A DNA stretch of 64,000 nucleotides from Fasciolopsis buskii (lineage: Eukaryota; Platyhelminthes; Trematoda; Plagiorchiida; Fasciolidae). The stretch spans positions 25,226 to 89,225 of the forward strand of contig LUCM01007754.1 in assembly GCA_008360955.1 (NCBI GenBank), in the 5' to 3' direction. A program made the position numbers and the translations under genes. A model generated the notes under the pieces. It saw only the letters and a program-made list of their open reading frames with translations, did not search any database and was not told the DNA's origin. Shown one piece after another: positions 1 to 11,181 of the stretch (positions are counted from its first letter, which is position 1; each line of letters begins with the position of its first letter).

Positions 1-445
1 GCTACCATACCGTGCCTTATTTTGTGTTCCTCCGAAGGAATGGAAGAAGCCATGTGGAGGCCAACAGATAACGTGGCAACGTGGGATGAGAAAATGTACA
101 GAGAAGTTAGGTAAAGTAGGTGTCTCACGCCTTCGTGATTGCGGTCCGAAAGACTCGTCGACTTGCTGGTTGGAGACACTGAAGGATATGGCAGTGAACC
201 GTGAACAGTGGCGATCGTGCTGTCATTTTCTATCGAATCAGAATGATTGAAAACACGTGTGTTTGTACAGTTAGACTGTGTTCTGTGTGTTGGCTGCAGC
301 AGCATCTTATCTTTTCTCGCCTATGTATGCCCACTCCCTGTTCCCGTTGAATATTCACTCTTTAAATAAAGGTGTAACTCTGGGGAATGGCAGCGGTCAG
401 TGAGGCTTGGCTTGCTGTTTAACGCTGAACGATGATGATGATAAT
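1..445 (+). mobile_element. LINE family A, 3' end (C-terminus of pol, 3' UTR, GAT tail)
   Basis: An open frame runs from base 2 to a TGA at 248-250 (82 residues, truncated at its left by the window edge). It carries the words PYRALF, TWQRGM, VSRLRDCGPKDSS and NREQW, which recur in four other places in this window and resemble the extreme C-terminus of non-LTR retrotransposon polyproteins, downstream of the reverse transcriptase. About 190 bases of shared 3' UTR follow (with an AATAAA near 365), then a GATGATGAT tail at about 430-442, the family's 3' terminus. No stop or frameshift is seen in the visible coding part, so this is the best preserved copy of the tail region. The clade (CR1/RTE-like) is inferred from general resemblance only. 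Confidence 0.8.
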
Positions 446-1575
446 GAATATTAAATTCAGTTGTAAACGTGGTCGGTAAGATGGAAGCTCATCAATTTTG
501 ATTCTGAAATCATCTTATTCTTGGGATACTGGTAATGAATAAACATTAATCAGGTTGTAATTATCTGCCTTCTACCTGATATTCAATAAATATTGAGTGG
601 TAAATGCAGCGATGTATTATTCAGTCCGAAGGACTATACTTTAAAGTGGACATTCAGGAAGATATAAGTAGTTTACTGATTTAAAATGTATTTAGGATTA
701 AAGTGCCGTTCATGTGAGTTCCGTAAACATGCAATGTGAAGCTAGTTGCAGCTCACCTCAATCACCAAGTTAACATAGCACTTTTAACGCCAACAGATCA
801 AGATTAGATGCATGATGACTTCTCCAAATCACTTCCCGTAGACCATGCGCTCGTCGGCAAATCAGCTGACTGGCCAAACCAATCGCATGCCAACTCCAGG
901 TCTGTATGTCTATTCAACAAGAACGATTTAATATTGTAGTCAGAATATGCTGCAAACCGATAAAATCTGCAATATCGTTTATTTTTTTGTTGGATAAAAT
1001 CTACGATTTATTTTGCATAAGGTTATCCGGTAAAGAGCTAAGGGAATTTTCGACGACATAATTAGTGATTACGGGCGCAAAATCGCCTTTCTAGTTCTAA
1101 GGGTTTTCCATATATGAAATACGTTTTTGTTGAAATATTCTCATGCAATATTATAAGTGCTATTCCTAGTGTTTGTAAGTGTTTGCAAGTGATTGTAATC
1201 TGACGTTATCGTATTCATCAAAGATTCAAGTATATTATTACTGATAGCTGTTTGTCGCGTTACCAAGGCAACAGAGTGACAGTTTCCCCAACACAACCCA
1301 TATGTTTACGTTGATGCTGATCGAAATTTTACTCGTTGCAACGACAATTACTACCATGGGTTCCTCGAATGAGGACTTTTCCAAACGTTCAGAAAATGCA
1401 TTTTGTTTGTTTACTATCGTCTAATTTGAATAAAATTGATGAGTAGTTGAAGGAAATGTGTTAATTAAATGCTTACGCTACACTCCGAGATTATGAAATG
1501 TGGGGCATGAGCAACTATGTTCTCTAATTGCAAATCATTTACACATTTTGGTAGGAAAACAGTTTTCATTTTCAG
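446..1575. other. No recognisable gene
   Basis: This AT-rich stretch lies between a LINE tail and a candidate exon. I see no open frame with a domain, no RNA gene and no family repeat. Any upstream exons of the frame at 1576 could lie here but I cannot identify them. Confidence 0.5.
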
Positions 1576-1697
1576 GTGACTGTGCCTCAGTAACGAAGGT
1601 CGCGGACAAGGAACTAATCCTGGTCAGACTCAAACCCAGTAACGAACTGATGGTGATTAGGAGTCATTTCATGCCTTCGATTGATCATTTAAAATAA
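1576..1697 (+). CDS. Candidate terminal exon of an unidentified small protein
   Basis: A pyrimidine-rich acceptor (TTTTCATTTTCAG, ending at 1575) is followed by an open frame of about 40 residues reading DCASVTKVADKELILVRLKP and onward, stopping at TAA 1695-1697. An AATAAA signal sits at 1733-1738, 36 bases after the stop, which supports a real 3' terminal exon. The same frame is open upstream to about 1500, so the acceptor is a choice. The ELILVRLKPSNELMVI stretch faintly recalls the last beta strands of roadblock/LC7 dynein light chains (pattern: DLTFLRI, a short turn, then a strand ending in V), but the match is too weak to name. No upstream exon was identified. It could be a chance open frame. 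Confidence 0.4.
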
Positions 1698-2195
1698 TGT
1701 CAAAAAGTGGATTGGAAAGAATCGATAAGAGCAATAAAATTTTATTGATCAAATTTCGATCATTTCTGTATAATATGCGTCGATCGATAAACATCGTAGT
1801 TTGTAAGTAAACTTACTCGTGTTAGCAAAACCTGGTATGCTTTCAGTGAGTTGGGATGGCTGGATCTGAAGTCTGTTAAGTGACGTAACAGGTGCGATGA
1901 TAGACAGACTTTTGCGAGTTGTCATTTGGCGTTTTTGAAGTTTTACAATTCACGACCTGGTTTGCTTGTACTCCGGTCGGAATGGCTTTGCATCGATGAT
2001 GTTTATCGATAGTATCTCAGGGATTGTCAATTGGACACTGAAGTTGTTATGCTGTTATGTTTGTAGAAAACAAATGAAAGGATCCTGGTCTCCAACAAAC
2101 AGTTACTCCAGATGAGGACTACCAGTTTGAATTAGATCACACCACAAAACGAGAGCGTATGTCTGTTCCAGGGGACGAGAACATCAAATAATGAC
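1698..2195. other. No recognisable gene
   Basis: Apart from the AATAAA at 1733-1738 assigned to the preceding exon, nothing is recognised here. Confidence 0.5.
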
Positions 2196-2490
2196 CGAGT
2201 AGTTATCTATCGGTTGGGGTCGATTACTGTCTTCCCAAACGACGCCTGGCCGTGCAAATCAGTGACGGATAGGTGCAATATCATCATGTGGTGAAGTTCA
2301 TCAAACCGTTGACAGCCTGCTCGGTAGAGTAGTGGCTAAGGCATTCGGCTCAGAATCGTTCGTCCTTGTTCGGGTTCGCGTCCCAGTTAGGGCTCGGTTC
2401 GCATGCACTGTTGCTGATTTCAAACAAGGATGAAACAGGTGTACAGTGCTTCCATGGTTTCTTAATTGGAATTTGCGCGTTGACATTAGA
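2196..2490 (+). mobile_element. SINE family 1 (tRNA-like), partial copy
   Basis: It shares with four other copies the ordered words GTGCAAATCAGTGACGGATA, TGGCTAAGGCATTCG (A-box-like), GGGTTCGCGTCCCAG (B-box-like), GATGAAACAG and TTCCATGGTTTCTTAAT. The spacing of the A- and B-box-like words matches an RNA polymerase III internal promoter. This copy is diverged and its outer ends are lost. Confidence 0.7.
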
Positions 2491-2639
2491 CGATGAATAA
2501 TTCCATAACGTGACTAGTGCAGAAATGTCTCTATAGTGAAGAACGTTTACAATGTTGGGAAGCCACTGAAATCTCAGAGGTACCTTGTTTAAATTAGTCT
2601 CCGTCATCAGGATCTCAGGAAAGCGGAAGATCTATGTAA

Positions 2640-3000
2640 GGTGATAATCTAAGTCAGCAGACGACTGTTTGTACACAACACACGAAGACCCACCTCGTCA
2701 TTAGGCACTTGACGTTCCCATCAGACTTGCGCAATGTTTTGGAGACAACTGAAGTCGAACGCAGAAAGTCAGGTCTAGCAATCTTAAAGAAAACTACCAA
2801 CTGCAGTGCTGCACACTCTTCGCTTGAGGGAAAGCTGGATGTCGCCATGGCGTTACACGTGCTGCAGGTTCTTGAAACCTCCTCTGGCTTTGGCAGTTCG
2901 TGATGTGAACTCCTCCCCAATACCTCGTCCTAGTTTTACCATGCTCCCAAGGTATCTGAAGCTTCTGATTACCAGCTACAACATGCATTCTTAGTGCTTA
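2640..3000 (-). mobile_element. LINE family B fragment (after the RT palm), minus strand
   Basis: Read on the minus strand, the DNA encodes NFRYLGSMV-like and SRTAKARGGF words, then a helix ending in LSLKRRVCSTAV. The same words occur on the plus strand at 53760-53960. This is the segment after the YADD motif of a non-LTR reverse transcriptase (FKYLGS, then KRRV and a strand leading to the thumb). Stops interrupt it, so it is a dead fragment. Confidence 0.65.
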
Positions 3001-3820
3001 GTCTTCCCGATTGATATTTCCAACGAATTCCTCGTCACTTTCTTTGTCCAACCTAATGTGGTGCAGCCAGCTTACTTTTATTATACAAATGGCAGAAATA
3101 ATTCGCAATAGACATTTCCGTCTCAGGATATTTTGTGAGTTTACACATTTTGCGAGTGGTTACTTACATCCCTGAACAACGAAAATAAGCCAACATGCTA
3201 TTGCATAATACCGTTCCTGAGCAAATAAGTTATGAACCGTAAAGATCGATGCGTGCAATCTCTCCCTAGAAGACTTATTTATATCAGCACATCAGTAAGG
3301 AGTCACGTGAAATCTGGGAGATCGAATGGATCGGGGTGACACGTATGTACACATGTGTGCGCATGCATGCTAGTACGTGTTTGACAATAGGAAACAATCA
3401 CTTTGAAGCTCAAAAGCATCTGGACAGGATACGGTGTCCAACCCGTCAGAATTTAAAAACCCCACGTGACGGTAGTACCGATTACAAGAACTCGAGGTTT
3501 TTCCATACGGAACACGATGTAGGTTTGCGTGATATCGCAATGCGTTGCGGATAAAGTGAAATTTTGAGAACTTAGTTTTGGACCCGATAACAATGCCTAG
3601 ATAGAAAAATAAAAATAATCACATTTGCACTCCGGTGTGGTTTTGGTCACGGAGTTAGCCAGTAACCCAAATGGTCCAGCACTTAGTCGAACGGGGTAAA
3701 TTTACAAGTCATTTTTTATTGATTTGGAATTACAAAAGTAGCGAAGATGACGTTATCAACCTTCGTTGAGAACACTGAAAGTCGTTAGCTTTGATAGTGG
3801 GGCGATCATTTTCATCATTC
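3001..3820. other. No recognisable gene
   Basis: Only short open frames are present. The 72-residue one at 3336-3554 has no domain or splice support. Nothing else is recognised. Confidence 0.5.
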
Positions 3821-3821
3821 A

Positions 3822-3980
3822 ATGATAAAGTCGTAAGATTCGAGAGTGAAGGTCATGGGTTCGAATCCTCTCACCGCCGGTCAACTTTACCACTTGGCAA
3901 CGCTCTATTGCCTACCGTCCCCTTCCTGCTAATGATATACACCGTTACCTTACTAACAGAGGCAGTAAAAGATGACATGT
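3822..3980 (+). mobile_element. SINE family 2 (tRNA-like)
   Basis: A B-box-like word, GGGTTCGAATCCTCTCACC, is followed by the family body (CCGGTCAACTTTACCACTTG, then a GC-rich run, TTCCTG, AATGATATACACCGTTACC) and an A-rich end. The same order is seen at 22340, 25420, 37925, 41600, 43375 and 55275, with a fragment at 16345. The tRNA-like head, conserved body and A-rich tail fit a SINE; the partner LINE is unknown. Confidence 0.75.
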
Positions 3981-6965
3981 ACAAGATTTAATGGAAAGGT
4001 GCAGCATCAATGATTTCTTGAATCGCTGCAGGTAAAATGGTCAGGAAAAAGATTAATATCATATTAGGTTGCTATCCAAAGTTAGTATCGAGGTTAGATA
4101 ACAAAACAGAAAATTTTCACCAGCCAACCAGTAATCGTCCATTCAAAAGTTTGAATAAATGCTAAAGATATTACATTGTTCTCTATCAAATGCTATCACA
4201 AGATCAATTGGGTAGTCTAAATTTAAGACTGAACGGAAAATGGACACCCTGTGGTTCCGTCTTTACCAAACTGAAATATATTCTTGTAGTCTGATGTTCA
4301 TATGTTTATTAGAAATAACAAACGGTAACCAAAGAGAGCTCCAAAACCGAACGCATCTGTCCTCATTCGGGAATTTTACGAACAAAGATGACTTGGAAAG
4401 TCTTTGAAGCTTCACCATAGCAAATCGAGCTGTCAGCGAAGTGCAGTTTTACCGATTTTTTTTATTGATGGATTTTCTACAAATCAAAATTAACAAAATA
4501 TCAATCCGTTAGAAATTCGTATGTGACGCGCTGTTCGTCCACAACCTGCAAATCCGATCAAATTAAGACGATCAAACCTTTCGACTGTCATGTCTGATTT
4601 CATCTTCTTCATCTATGCCCCAATCTATTTCGATATGTTGTCCCTAGTGATTAGGCGGATCTTGTATCCCGGATACTTAGCTTTGATGAAGCGGTTCAGA
4701 TTCTGTTATCGCTTTGCTAATTTTGGAATCGGATTTTTTTACTTTCGTCTTAACCGAACCTATATCGTGCCCAACGTTTTTACACCATAAATGTGCACGT
4801 ATGCGTGTGTGTGTGTGTGCGTGCTTGTGGATTTGCATAAAATCCTGGTTAGGATTCCTTAAAAAATAAACTTTCTTCTAAATTTATGGCTACTTTTCGA
4901 CTGTCCTATTCCCTTTTGACCCATGGTTAGATTATAGTAGTTGCCCACTATTGGAATCGACTGTCTGTGTTGTCATGCAACATACGTGATCACAGTACAT
5001 CTACTCTTGTTCGGTTTATTCACGACAAATTCTGGTCAGACTGTAAGCCAAAACGAATGGATTACGAACGCGCAGGAAAGCCATAAATCATTCACCAAAC
5101 CGTACACTTAATATTCTACAACACCAAAAAAAACGTCATTTTCCGGTTCTTAGCAATGAGTCTAAGCTTATGACAACCGGAACATATCTAACTTTCTCAC
5201 ACGCGTACACACACAAACACAGACGTTCAAACAACAAAAAATAAAACAAACAAACCGTGACAAGTTGTAATGCAATCGGACCGGTAAATGTGATGTTTTC
5301 CGAATTGTCTGTCCACGCACAAACTATGGCAAACGATCAATTACGGAAATTCTGAATGGGATTCAGCGTGAAAATACTCATTGTCTAGGTTTGAAAGCGA
5401 TTCGAAAATGGACTCTAATCGAAACGATACGAAGTCAATTGTTCCAGGGTAGAAAATTTTGAGAAATTTGATTTAAATTTATGAATTATTATCCTCTTCA
5501 AAGGATGAACAGCATTCTCGTACAAACGCAGGTTGAAACCGTACGTTGTTCCATCATTCCTCGGAGTGTCCGCGCGTGTTATTAGTTGTATTTATCATTT
5601 TTTGTCTACAATTTGTTCCCCTTGAGTAGTTAACGACCGCGAATTTTTCATCCAATCGTAAATCGTGAATTCACGGACAAAAAGTGGTAACCAGTAGACT
5701 AATCATCCAAAGTGTCACGATTGTCAACAGGGATAATCGAAAAAGCAGATTCGCAATGCCATCGTCTTTCTCTTGTGTGTGTAAGGAAGTAGAACAACGA
5801 GGCAGAAATTTCTGACCTCGATGCATTTTATTTTCTTTCGGATATCATTTGCCCTAAAAGATTCGATTCCGAACTTGTTCAAAACAATCCCGAATCTATG
5901 TTTTGCCAGTTACGGGATGAATACGTCTTTCTTCTACCGATCAAGTGCAATAAAACTGACCAACAGTGAACATAAAATCCACTCAAGGACAAATCGATAT
6001 CTTAGACCGGACTTCGTAGTCGAAATCGTAATATGAGTGAAAAGTCATGGACTCGAATCAATTACCATCAGAACAGCCTTAGTACCCGAATCAGCTTTGC
6101 TGAGTGTTCGGAGGACTATATGACGCATGGATTATTCCTCGAAAGTTTGCGATCAATAGATTAGTTAGGCAATTCCCAATTGTAAGCATGTCAAACATGG
6201 TCATCCCGGAACCAAATCAGAAAGCAAAAGAACGAATACACTTTTAACTGTACGTCACCGGTAGCATAGCACCATTCTACAATGCGAACGTCTCGTTTAC
6301 TACCAGCCATCTGTGATATTTTGATGCAATTGAGAAATCAAGGCATGGGGCCACCTGAGAGAGCATGATGATACGCCAATTTGTCCGAACCTTCTACTCG
6401 CACGATAATCGAATGCTAAGGGGTATAAGACGAGAACAGATTTCAAATTTCATTGCATTTGATTCCCGTTAAAATCAATTTTCGCCAGTGTTTCAAAGTG
6501 TCTCTAAACAAATAAACACTAAATAATAATCATAATTTAGATATTGATCAATTTTGACTAACAAAATCGGCCTAGCAAAATTGAACGAAACCGGACTAGG
6601 ACCGATTGAGTGAAGAATAGAATCGATCACCAATTTGCTTAATCGATCAAATGGTGACGAGTTTGTTTTGCACAATTCAACTTTTACTGTCTTGGTGGTA
6701 TTGGAACAACACGAGCGGGAACCAAATGAACGCTACCAGTTGACCGGCCGGGGAAGAAATCAAACTAGTACATGTCAGGTTAAACATACATCGACAAGAA
6801 CAAAACTGTACGTAGATTTAGTTTATAGGCTTTATGCTTGAAGGCAGTCGTGTGACCTATTTGGAATATTTCATAAAGTTGACCAAACTAATTGGGCAAA
6901 ATCGATCGATTTTGATCGAATCATCTTATATATAGTAAAGGAATCACTTTAGATATGCCAAAAGA
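3981..6965. other. About 3 kb without recognisable genes
   Basis: It contains a GT run at about 4803-4822 and scattered open frames under 75 codons with no domain or splice support. I see no family repeat in it. It could be intronic or intergenic. Confidence 0.5.
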
Positions 6966-7155
6966 CGTAATAACTAAGGCCTTCGACTCAGAATCGTTCG
7001 TCCCGGGTTCGCGTCGCAGTACGGGTATGGTAGATATGCACTGCCGATGATTCCTAACAAGGATGAAACAGCAGTAGAACACTTCCATGATTTCCTAATG
7101 GTGAGTTCACCGATGATATCACATGGTGAATTAGCTCATGAAAACATTCCATCTC
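6966..7155 (+). mobile_element. SINE family 1, 3' two thirds
   Basis: It begins near the A-box-like TAAGGCCTTCGACTCAG, keeps the B-box-like GGGTTCGCGTC, the GATGATTCCTAACAAGGATG body and TTCCATGATTTCCTAATGG. It ends in TGGTGAATTAGCTCATGAAA, the inverted-repeat-like terminus seen in other copies. The 5' part is missing. Confidence 0.75.
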
Positions 7156-8281
7156 GTACTGCTAACACATTAAGTAGACTTATATTCATTCTTCATGTAA
7201 ACAAAAAAAACACTTTTGAATGCAAACAAAAGTCTGCAATGAATGGGACATAAATGAGAAATGTACTTCGTTGAATGTTCGTGTCTAGGTCGGTCGGAGT
7301 TAGACAGTGTTTGTGTGACTTGGATTGTGATAAATTTTACTGTCTGAGAACATGACGAAATCGGTGAACAGGGGTTCGTGGATACGGCTTTAGAGAAGAA
7401 TGAGAATTTGACCGATCGGGCAATTAATTTGTGATTTTGTCACAAGAGGGCGGGCAAAACGATCGCCGATACGTAAAACAAATGAGACAGACCACACGAA
7501 AAGACAAAATGTCTGATAAAATTTGGGGTGGGGGATAGTGGTGTGTGAAACCTAAAAAAAGGAAAAGTTTGCTCTTTTTGAAACGTTGCTCCTCCCATGT
7601 CTCGACCATTCAAAGCGATTCATTTGTTCCCCTCTCCCATTGGAATTGATACTGGTGTGCAAACTATTTTAGAAACCCAGTCCTTTACCCCTTCTAGTTG
7701 CGGATTTCGACAGGTGAATCGCGCTCCACGAACCGTTCTGATAGTTTGATGATGCCGTCAGGTTAATTTAGAAACGAGAAGTTAGAAGACCGCAACAGGT
7801 CTACTTGAGGTAAAGATTATGATCAATTTTTTCCCGGGATTGAGCAAACGAAGTTTTGAAAAAAAGAGAAACACGATGACGTAGCACCTTGGTGACCAGA
7901 GATAACAAAAGAGAAACCTGAGCCATTTTAACTTGTGAATGGCAACGCGAAACCATCATTTGTTTACACTAGACTTTCTGCAATTGTTAGAAACAAGAGA
8001 GTGTGAAATCCAATTAAATAATTTGACATGAACAATCTGGTCCCGTGAGTTTGAATTTGATGACCAAAGAGGTTGGCATTCTGTTCTTAACAGTCCGGGA
8101 ACGAGTTATGGTTGAAAAAGATTCATGGTTTACTTTCATTGTTTCCGTAAGAATCGATTGCTGATGGAAAAATTCGAATATTTTAGTGTGGCTCTGGTCC
8201 GCTACTTGCTCTAATTCGTACTGCCAAATTACCAAATTGACGAGCATTTCCACATAAATCTGCCATACTCAGAGGCATAAA

Positions 8282-8284
<3 letters not shown>
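7156..8284. other. No firm gene
   Basis: On the minus strand a pyrimidine tract ending in TAG at about 7552 and open frames at 7424-7609 and 8014-8253 look faintly protein-like. More than one frame is open in each case, so no exon is called. Confidence 0.4.

Positions 8285-8324
<40 letters not shown>
8285..8324. repeat. AT dinucleotide microsatellite
   Basis: About 40 bases of uninterrupted alternating A and T. A second AT tract lies at about 8476-8502. Confidence 0.95.
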
Positions 8325-8325
<1 letters not shown>

Positions 8326-8535
8326 TGGGGCATTCTGCCCTCGCTCCCAAAGTTGGCTCAGCCCAACTGACAAAGAATTATCAACGAATCACAGTTGTGA
8401 TTCTTCTGTGGACTCTTCGACGAAGAGCTTCCATGCGTACTCCCGATGCTACAGATTCGATTCTGGTGAGAAATATAAATATATATATATATGTATATAT
8501 ATGAATACTTACTGCACATTTACCATGGATGGTAG

Positions 8536-8840
8536 TCAAACAGACTGTACAACAAAAACGGGATCATACAACAAGCGACACAGAACTGTCGATAATCTGA
8601 AACACATGAGTCCCGGATGACGAGCAACGTACAATCGGGTTAATCTTGGTCTGTCAACCATGACTGTTACGGACTTATTGTCCGCGTTGTACAACTTCCT
8701 AGCTGATGCACTGCCATACTGATATGCTCCATCACGTGGTATGTAGTAGGACAAACCAAATGGCTTGTATCGATTTGCAAAGCTCACACCCAGCCGTTCA
8801 AGGTTAAATTCTGTCTCAGATCGATTCACTTCCAATATAC
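8536..8840 (-). CDS. Candidate exon, unidentified protein
   Basis: On the minus strand the bases after a CACCAGTCAG acceptor-like site (exon from 8840 downward) are open for about 100 codons to a TGA at 8538-8536. The text looks protein-like: ILEVNRSETEFNLERLG, FANRYKPFGLSYYIP, GSASARKLYNADNKS, VTVMVDRPRLTRLY. Charged, polar and hydrophobic residues are evenly mixed, unlike the shadow frames nearby. I do not recognise a family, signal peptide or membrane segment. The true donor may lie before the stop, and neighbouring exons were not found. It may be a fragment of an old gene or transposon. Confidence 0.35.
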
Positions 8841-8856
8841 CTGACTGGTGAAACAA

Positions 8857-11030
8857 GTTATTAGAACAATTCCCGTTTTTTCTGTACCAATCTAAGTATT
8901 TTTCTTTTGCATGGAAAAATATTTACCGATCATATGACCATAGGCAATTCATAGAAAACACTTTGCGTGTAATTAGTGCTTGGTGAATACCTACGCGATG
9001 CTTTTTAGTACTGTTGTTTAGACAATAATGGGCCTGGATAATATCGTATGTAATGATATATTTTTAGGCAAGTGTCAGACAGTAAGAGTTTGCACTGGCG
9101 ACAAGCAACGTGGTATTCGCAAGCGGACTAGACGGATGAAAGACGAGGTTGGAATGTCTGAAAATGACCCCAAACGATAAGAATCAGACAGTTAGCAGAA
9201 AATCAAGGAGTACTAAACCGGGTCAAAAGGCTGAACTGTTTAGAATCGACTAGTCTACCAGCGGCTAGATCGGGCAAAATGCTCATTTGTGGTCTAGTAC
9301 ACGTTCAGTGACATCAAATATTAACTTCTGCTAATCACTGGAAAAATATATTTCAGAAATTTGTCTTTGAACTGGTCGAGACTTGATCATAGTCAATCAC
9401 CTAATTGCTTGGTGTCGAATGATGCGATGATGCTGGTGTTCAGTCCTCTCTTATTTGTAGCACCTTGTTCATGGGCCATATTCCGGTCAAAATTTTTCGT
9501 AAGATTTACGTTCTCATCAACGTGCTTTTCTCAACGCAAGATTCTTCAATGGCGTGTTGAAAAAACCGGACATTGCATCTCGTTTGCATTTCTTGCCGTA
9601 ACTAATGGCTAACTCACAAAAACATGATCATTTGTTAGGTAGAGGATAAACCATTAGGTTCCATTCGCAGACATTTCGTTGTTTGCATACAAACGTTACA
9701 ATAACCGACAGATTGCTGTTCGGCGGAAACCTTTATAACCTTACAATTTTCATTACACATAGTATGAAGATGTTCTCCAGAACGTTTTGACTCAAAACAA
9801 GTAAGGCAAAGTGTTAGAACCGCAAAAGCTTGGTAGTCACGTGCGTGAAACAGAATAAAATTGTTGTACGCACGGCTCGTTTGGGTAACGAAACTCTAAT
9901 TAGTATGAATTATTAGTTTGATAATGAAATTATTTTAAGTAACGGTTTCATGTGATGCATCAGTAGAAATCAACGGACCAGATTTCGAAAAGTTTAAAGT
10001 AGACTGGAACTTAGGGTGAAAGACTGAGGTTTGAATCCGGTGACCGCCGACTGGTTCAAGCAGGATTGTTAATCGCTAACTGAGATTTACTAACTCGGTT
10101 CGTGAGAATTGGCCAATGCTCGTGAGAAAACAACCGTTTACTACACAATCTTGCACGGCAAAAGCATGAGCTCAGAAAATTGATTTCAAATTGCCAGTTC
10201 TTCTAGAACTTTTCTTTTTCGTTATCTGTGAAGCAGAATCCATTTATGACCAGTCAATCAGACAATTCAATGTTCCAAACTTCTAATAGTAATAATACCA
10301 ACGGTGATACTTGCACTGATAATAATAATAATAGTAACTGTAGTATTAGTTAGAGTTGTACTATTCACACTAGTAAAGATCAAAAAACAACTATACACTG
10401 TGTCCAAAATTGTCAAATGATAGATTGAGAGTAAAACCGTAAATTAGTAGTATCTGATATTGTATATGCTTGGTGAGCTATTATGTACAAAATATTATCC
10501 TAAAAAATGGGTAAGACCGGTAAATATGAATTTGAAACGCGTGTTTGTTCCCTTTTGTTCCCGTGACGCGTTCCCTTTTTTCATACAGCATCACAAATGC
10601 CTTTCATTCATGTAGCACAATAGGAATTGCCTTTATCCTAACAATTAAATAATCAATAAAAATAAATCGGGCGAACATCTAGGTCAGCTAATGGATGAGC
10701 ATCATGATTCGACCGATTTCGATAGATTCTTACCTTGGCGTACAGGTATTCGACTCGATAGAAAAATCAATTGGTACAACCGACGGCTTATTTGAGCTTT
10801 GTTATTTCGAGTCCGTTTGCGCGTTTCCTAGTTGCTCAGTAGATCCTAGGAAACGTTTGTTGATTCTTAAGTTTAGTTCGGCTACTCGAACCGAGAGTTT
10901 AATAAATGCATATGTTTGGACAATGCAAACCTCGAACTCGGATAGCATGAAATTTTCAAGCCCCGTTACGTGAATCGTTACCGCGGTTTGAATAACTGAT
11001 AAAATAGTGCAAATCCTTAGCTAGAGAATA
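8857..11030. other. No firm gene; tRNA-like word and AAT-rich tract
   Basis: A tRNA-like B box (GAGGTTTGAATCCGGTGACC) at about 10026-10046 may be an old SINE head. An AAT-rich tract lies at about 10285-10340. A TATATTTCAG acceptor at about 9348-9357 and a TTTTTC/GTAAGA donor near 9497 bracket an open frame of about 46 codons, but without a recognisable product. The 92-codon frame at 10695-10973 has no support. Confidence 0.4.
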
Positions 11031-11181
11031 CTATCTTGGGATGAAAAAGCTGGAAGTTTGTAGCACGATAACAGGTCTCTCATGTTCGTTATTCTGCATT
11101 TCTGTTAGGAACAGATTCTTCATTAAATAGACATCCGACATTTTGTTCAACAGATCGACAGCCTCACGTAGTTCGCGGAAT
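11031..11181 (-). CDS. Candidate helical terminal exon, unidentified
   Basis: On the minus strand an ACAACTAG acceptor-like site precedes an open frame of about 49 codons reading FRELREAVDLLNKMSDVYLM, then KNLFLTEMQNNE, ending in a TAG at 11033-11031. The spacing of L, V, M and L suggests an amphipathic helix. The same frame is open further upstream to 11423 (130 codons), so the acceptor is inferred. No family is recognised and the reverse strand is also open here. Confidence 0.25.

Noticed and set aside
3850..3885. tRNA-gene-like A/B boxes here and at about 20 similar places
   Set aside because: They recur with the same flanking body sequence and lack a full cloverleaf, so they are heads of SINE families, not tRNA genes.
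6493..6841. Short opposed frames near 6500-6840
   Set aside because: Under 70 codons, AT-rich, no splice or poly(A) signal, no recognisable text.
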